Below the pieces are notes generated by a model. That model worked only from the letters and a program-made list of their open reading frames with translations. It searched no databases and was not told the origin of the DNA. Positions 6,432 through 7,767 of a stretch of 7,767 nt of DNA are shown in pieces; the stretch's first letter is position 1; the number at the start of each line of letters is the position of its first letter. The DNA is from Euryarchaeota archaeon UBA124 (GTDB lineage Archaea > Thermoplasmatota > Poseidoniia > Poseidoniales > Poseidoniaceae), in the NCBI GenBank assembly GCA_002502215.1, contig DAPT01000057.1, forward strand, positions 1 to 7,767, given 5' to 3'. The position numbers were made by a program, and so were the translations under genes.

Positions 6432-6459
6432 GGTTAAGTAGGGAAGGGACCCATTAACC
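6432..6459 (+). promoter_or_regulatory. Candidate promoter/operator dyad for the ribbon-helix-helix gene
   Basis: GGTTAA (6432-6437) and TTAACC (6454-6459) form a perfect six-base inverted repeat with centres 22 bases apart, about two helical turns. The left arm overlaps TTAAGTA (6434-6440), the best TATA-like match in the 84-base gap after parA, which would place a transcript start near 6460-6466. The palindrome GGGACCC (6446-6452) sits between the arms. The layout suits an autoregulatory or centromere-like site for the ribbon-helix-helix protein encoded just downstream. Binding is inference. Confidence 0.4.
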
Positions 6460-6473
6460 ACTGGGATGCACAA

Positions 6474-6716
6474 ATGACTGGAGAAGGAATGACCTCGGTA
6501 AGTGTAAGTTACGAAGTTCGAAGACAATTGAATACACTGCGCACAGTAAGTGGGCACAAGAGCGTAAATGAGTTGCTTGAAGATCTCATTCGAGCACACA
6601 AAATGGCTCGCATGCGAGGAGAGATTGACACATTGCGTGAACATCTGAAACGCGTTGCTGATGTCAACGTCGATCACCTGGTGAGCCGGTTGAACATGGC
6701 TCCATTCGAGGTCTGA
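6474..6716 (+). CDS. Ribbon-helix-helix (MetJ/Arc-type) DNA-binding protein
   Basis: This is an 80-residue protein with a probable N-terminal ribbon-helix-helix fold, which binds operator DNA as a dimer. The strand TSVSV (7-11) is followed by helix YEVRRQLNTLRTV (13-25), the turn SGHKS (26-30), and helix VNELLEDLIRAH (31-42). The remaining half is a mostly helical charged tail (MARMRGEIDTLREHLKRVAD..., residues 44-80) that could form a coiled coil or contact a partner. The start could be ATG 6474 (GGGATG at 6463-6468) or ATG 6489 (GGAG at 6480-6483, five-base spacing). The latter would begin MTSVSVS and give 75 residues. Its position after parA suggests a ParA partner such as SegB- or ParG-type centromere binders. 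It could equally be an antitoxin-like or stand-alone regulator. The fold is inferred from pattern only. Confidence 0.72.
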   Translation: MTGEGMTSVSVSYEVRRQLNTLRTVSGHKSVNELLEDLIRAHKMARMRGEIDTLREHLKRVADVNVDHLVSRLNMAPFEV

Positions 6717-6720
6717 GGTG
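6715..6720 (+). promoter_or_regulatory. Shine-Dalgarno of the 84-residue gene
   Basis: GAGGTG begins inside the TGA stop of the ribbon-helix-helix gene (6714-6716) and lies six bases before ATG 6727. This favours ATG 6727 over the GTG at 6718, which is inside the site, and implies coupled translation of the two small genes. Confidence 0.6.
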
Positions 6721-6726
6721 CAGATC

Positions 6727-6981
6727 ATGATGGAATGGCGCCCATCTGGCTATTTGTTGACAACTGAGCAACTCATTCGAGGCATGTTTGATGATGCAAC
6801 CGATGAAGCAAAACTGCTCATCGCTGCAACTGCTGGTGAAGTTGAGTTGTTTGCTGAAAACAAGTCATGGAACGCTGTCCTGTGGCTCATCATGAACATT
6901 CTCAAAGAAGATGGCAAACCCATCTACACCGGAAATGAGCTTGGAGAATTACGCTCCAGTCTTCCCATTGTTTGGCGATAA
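6727..6981 (+). CDS. Unknown small acidic protein, coupled to the ribbon-helix-helix gene
   Basis: I do not recognise this 84-residue protein. It starts MMEWRPSGYLLTTEQLIRG, then has an acidic helical stretch (FDDATDEAKLLIAATAGEVE, residues 21-40). A hydrophobic helix rich in aromatic residues follows (SWNAVLWLIMNILKEDG, 47-63), and the end is ELGELRSSLPIVWR. It has four tryptophans, no cysteine, no signal peptide and no clear membrane segment. Ten bases separate its start from the upstream stop, and its Shine-Dalgarno overlaps that stop, so it is almost certainly co-transcribed with the ribbon-helix-helix gene. A partner or modulator of that protein or of ParA is possible. A toxin seems less likely because the protein is acidic and lacks catalytic-looking motifs. 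A start at ATG 6730 is also possible. Its stop abuts the convergent gene on the other strand. Confidence 0.65.
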   Translation: MMEWRPSGYLLTTEQLIRGMFDDATDEAKLLIAATAGEVELFAENKSWNAVLWLIMNILKEDGKPIYTGNELGELRSSLPIVWR

Positions 6982-7767
6982 TCACTCCTTGCCATACTTT
7001 GCAAGGTATTCATGACCGTACCATTTCCATTGTTCCATGGTCCAGCCGTCAGGTAATCCCGATGCTGGCAACGGTGGAGCCTCTGTTGGAGCTTCCTGAG
7101 CAGGTTCTTCTTGCACAGGTTCAGGTTCTTCACCCAACGATGCTATCGATTCAATGGACTCATCATCATTGAACACAACTTCTGAAGCAGCAGGTTCTAC
7201 ATCAGATTCAATGTCGAGTCCCGTGTCTTCTTTCTCCTGCATGTCCAAGGGTTGAACATCGTCTTCCCAGAGCGAGTCTGAGTCAATTCCACCTGTCGCT
7301 GAAGAGCCTGCAGTTCCTTCGAGAGCTTCGCTCATTGCTGCAGAGGTGGGTGCTACTCCTCCGTATTGCTTGGAAGTTGCAGCCGTTTTACGTCGCGACA
7401 TAATCATGCCAACGACGATGATGACAGCGGTCAAGCCGCCAAAGATGATGCCACCGTAAACCAATGCGTCGGTCATGGCTTCGCTTTCATACCATTCTCC
7501 GCTTGACGTCGATTCGGTGGTATCGGTGGTGTTCCAACTGCTAAAGCTCATGGGCGTTTCATTTCCAGCAATCTGGTCAGCAACGTATTGCACATAGGCA
7601 GGTGTACGCCATCCCTGACAGACATCACGAACGTCGGTAAAGTCAAGATTACAATGATCTTGCTCGGTTTGGACGCGCGCATCATCATCGTTGTAATCCG
7701 AGTTTGCCCCAACACCGTCGCGGTCGATGTCAAGGTACTCTCCTTTGACAAGATCCATTCCATTGGA
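6982..7767 (-). CDS. Single-pass membrane protein with TSP3-like calcium loop and acidic tail (N terminus cut off)
   Basis: The frame is open to the right edge (Ser-Asn-Gly before the Met at 7758). No signal peptide or Shine-Dalgarno is visible, so the true start probably lies outside. Numbering from the Met at 7758, residues 10-26 (DIDRDGVGANSDYNDDD) resemble a thrombospondin type 3 calcium loop. Cys36 and Cys47 could form a disulfide. Asn66 (NET) and Asn76 (NTT) are N-glycosylation sequons. Residues 97-120 form one membrane helix followed by SRRK, which by the positive-inside rule puts the N-terminal part outside and about 138 residues inside. The inner part is acidic and Pro/Glu-rich (about 160-230). 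It ends in a compact Trp/Tyr-rich tail, GLPDGWTMEQWKWYGHEYL (234-252). Function is unknown; a cell-surface protein anchored with a cytoplasmic interaction tail is the simplest reading. Confidence 0.8.
   Translation of the reverse strand, partial: SNGMDLVKGEYLDIDRDGVGANSDYNDDDARVQTEQDHCNLDFTDVRDVCQGWRTPAYVQYVADQIAGNETPMSFSSWNTTDTTESTSSGEWYESEAMTDALVYGGIIFGGLTAVIIVVGMIMSRRKTAATSKQYGGVAPTSAAMSEALEGTAGSSATGGIDSDSLWEDDVQPLDMQEKEDTGLDIESDVEPAASEVVFNDDESIESIASLGEEPEPVQEEPAQEAPTEAPPLPASGLPDGWTMEQWKWYGHEYLAKYGKE

Noticed and set aside
6474..6981. Toxin-antitoxin pair (ribbon-helix-helix antitoxin plus small toxin)
   Set aside because: The second protein is acidic and shows no RelE, MazF, PIN or HEPN-like motif, and the gene follows parA. 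It remains possible but is not supported.
7548..7763. Second minus-strand frame overlapping the membrane protein
   Set aside because: It is a shifted frame of the same region with Arg/Thr/Met-rich sequence. The other frame has a coherent calcium loop, membrane helix and tail.

Overview
The window looks like chromosomal DNA from a euryarchaeon, most probably a planktonic Marine Group II / Poseidoniales-type member of the Thermoplasmatota. The archaeal assignment is firm. It rests on the gene order L7Ae - S28e - L24e - Ndk - aIF5B, an aIF5B-type rather than bacterial IF2, GGTGA/GAGG Shine-Dalgarno sites, an archaeal TATA box, and a tRNA end with an encoded CCA. The narrower placement is inference. 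It comes from the moderate base composition and from the last gene, which encodes an acidic single-pass membrane protein with a thrombospondin-type-3-like calcium loop and a Trp-rich C-terminal tail.

Layout. Positions 1-24 are the 3' end of a tRNA. Positions 102-1034 encode ribose-phosphate pyrophosphokinase (PRPP synthase) with an insertion in its first half. A TATA box at 1066-1073 opens the translation operon: rpl7ae (1116-1487), rps28e (1502-1729), rpl24e (1735-1926), ndk (1981-2427) and the aIF5B gene (2459-4279). After a short gap holding a strong imperfect hairpin come a MoxR-type AAA+ ATPase (4361-5362) and a ParA/Soj-type ATPase (5439-6389). Next are a small ribbon-helix-helix protein (6474-6716) and an unrecognised 84-residue protein (6727-6981). 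On the minus strand, 6982-7767 is the C-terminal part of a membrane protein whose start lies beyond the right edge. Its stop codon abuts the stop codon of the 84-residue gene.

How the genes fit together. The first half is housekeeping: PRPP for nucleotide synthesis, ribosomal proteins, NTP balancing and initiation-factor GTPase. In the second half the most interesting group is parA + ribbon-helix-helix + small acidic protein, with inverted repeats upstream of the last two genes. This has the general architecture of an archaeal segregation cassette (compare SegA/SegB of Sulfolobus, a ParA-type ATPase with a ribbon-helix-helix DNA-binding partner). That reading is a hypothesis. The MoxR gene lacks its usual DUF58 / von Willebrand-domain partners within the window.

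Several starts are set here by Shine-Dalgarno spacing rather than by the longest open frame: rpl7ae 1116, rpl24e 1735, ndk 1981, parA 5439 and the 84-residue gene 6727. I saw no transposon, CRISPR array, intein or frameshifted gene.
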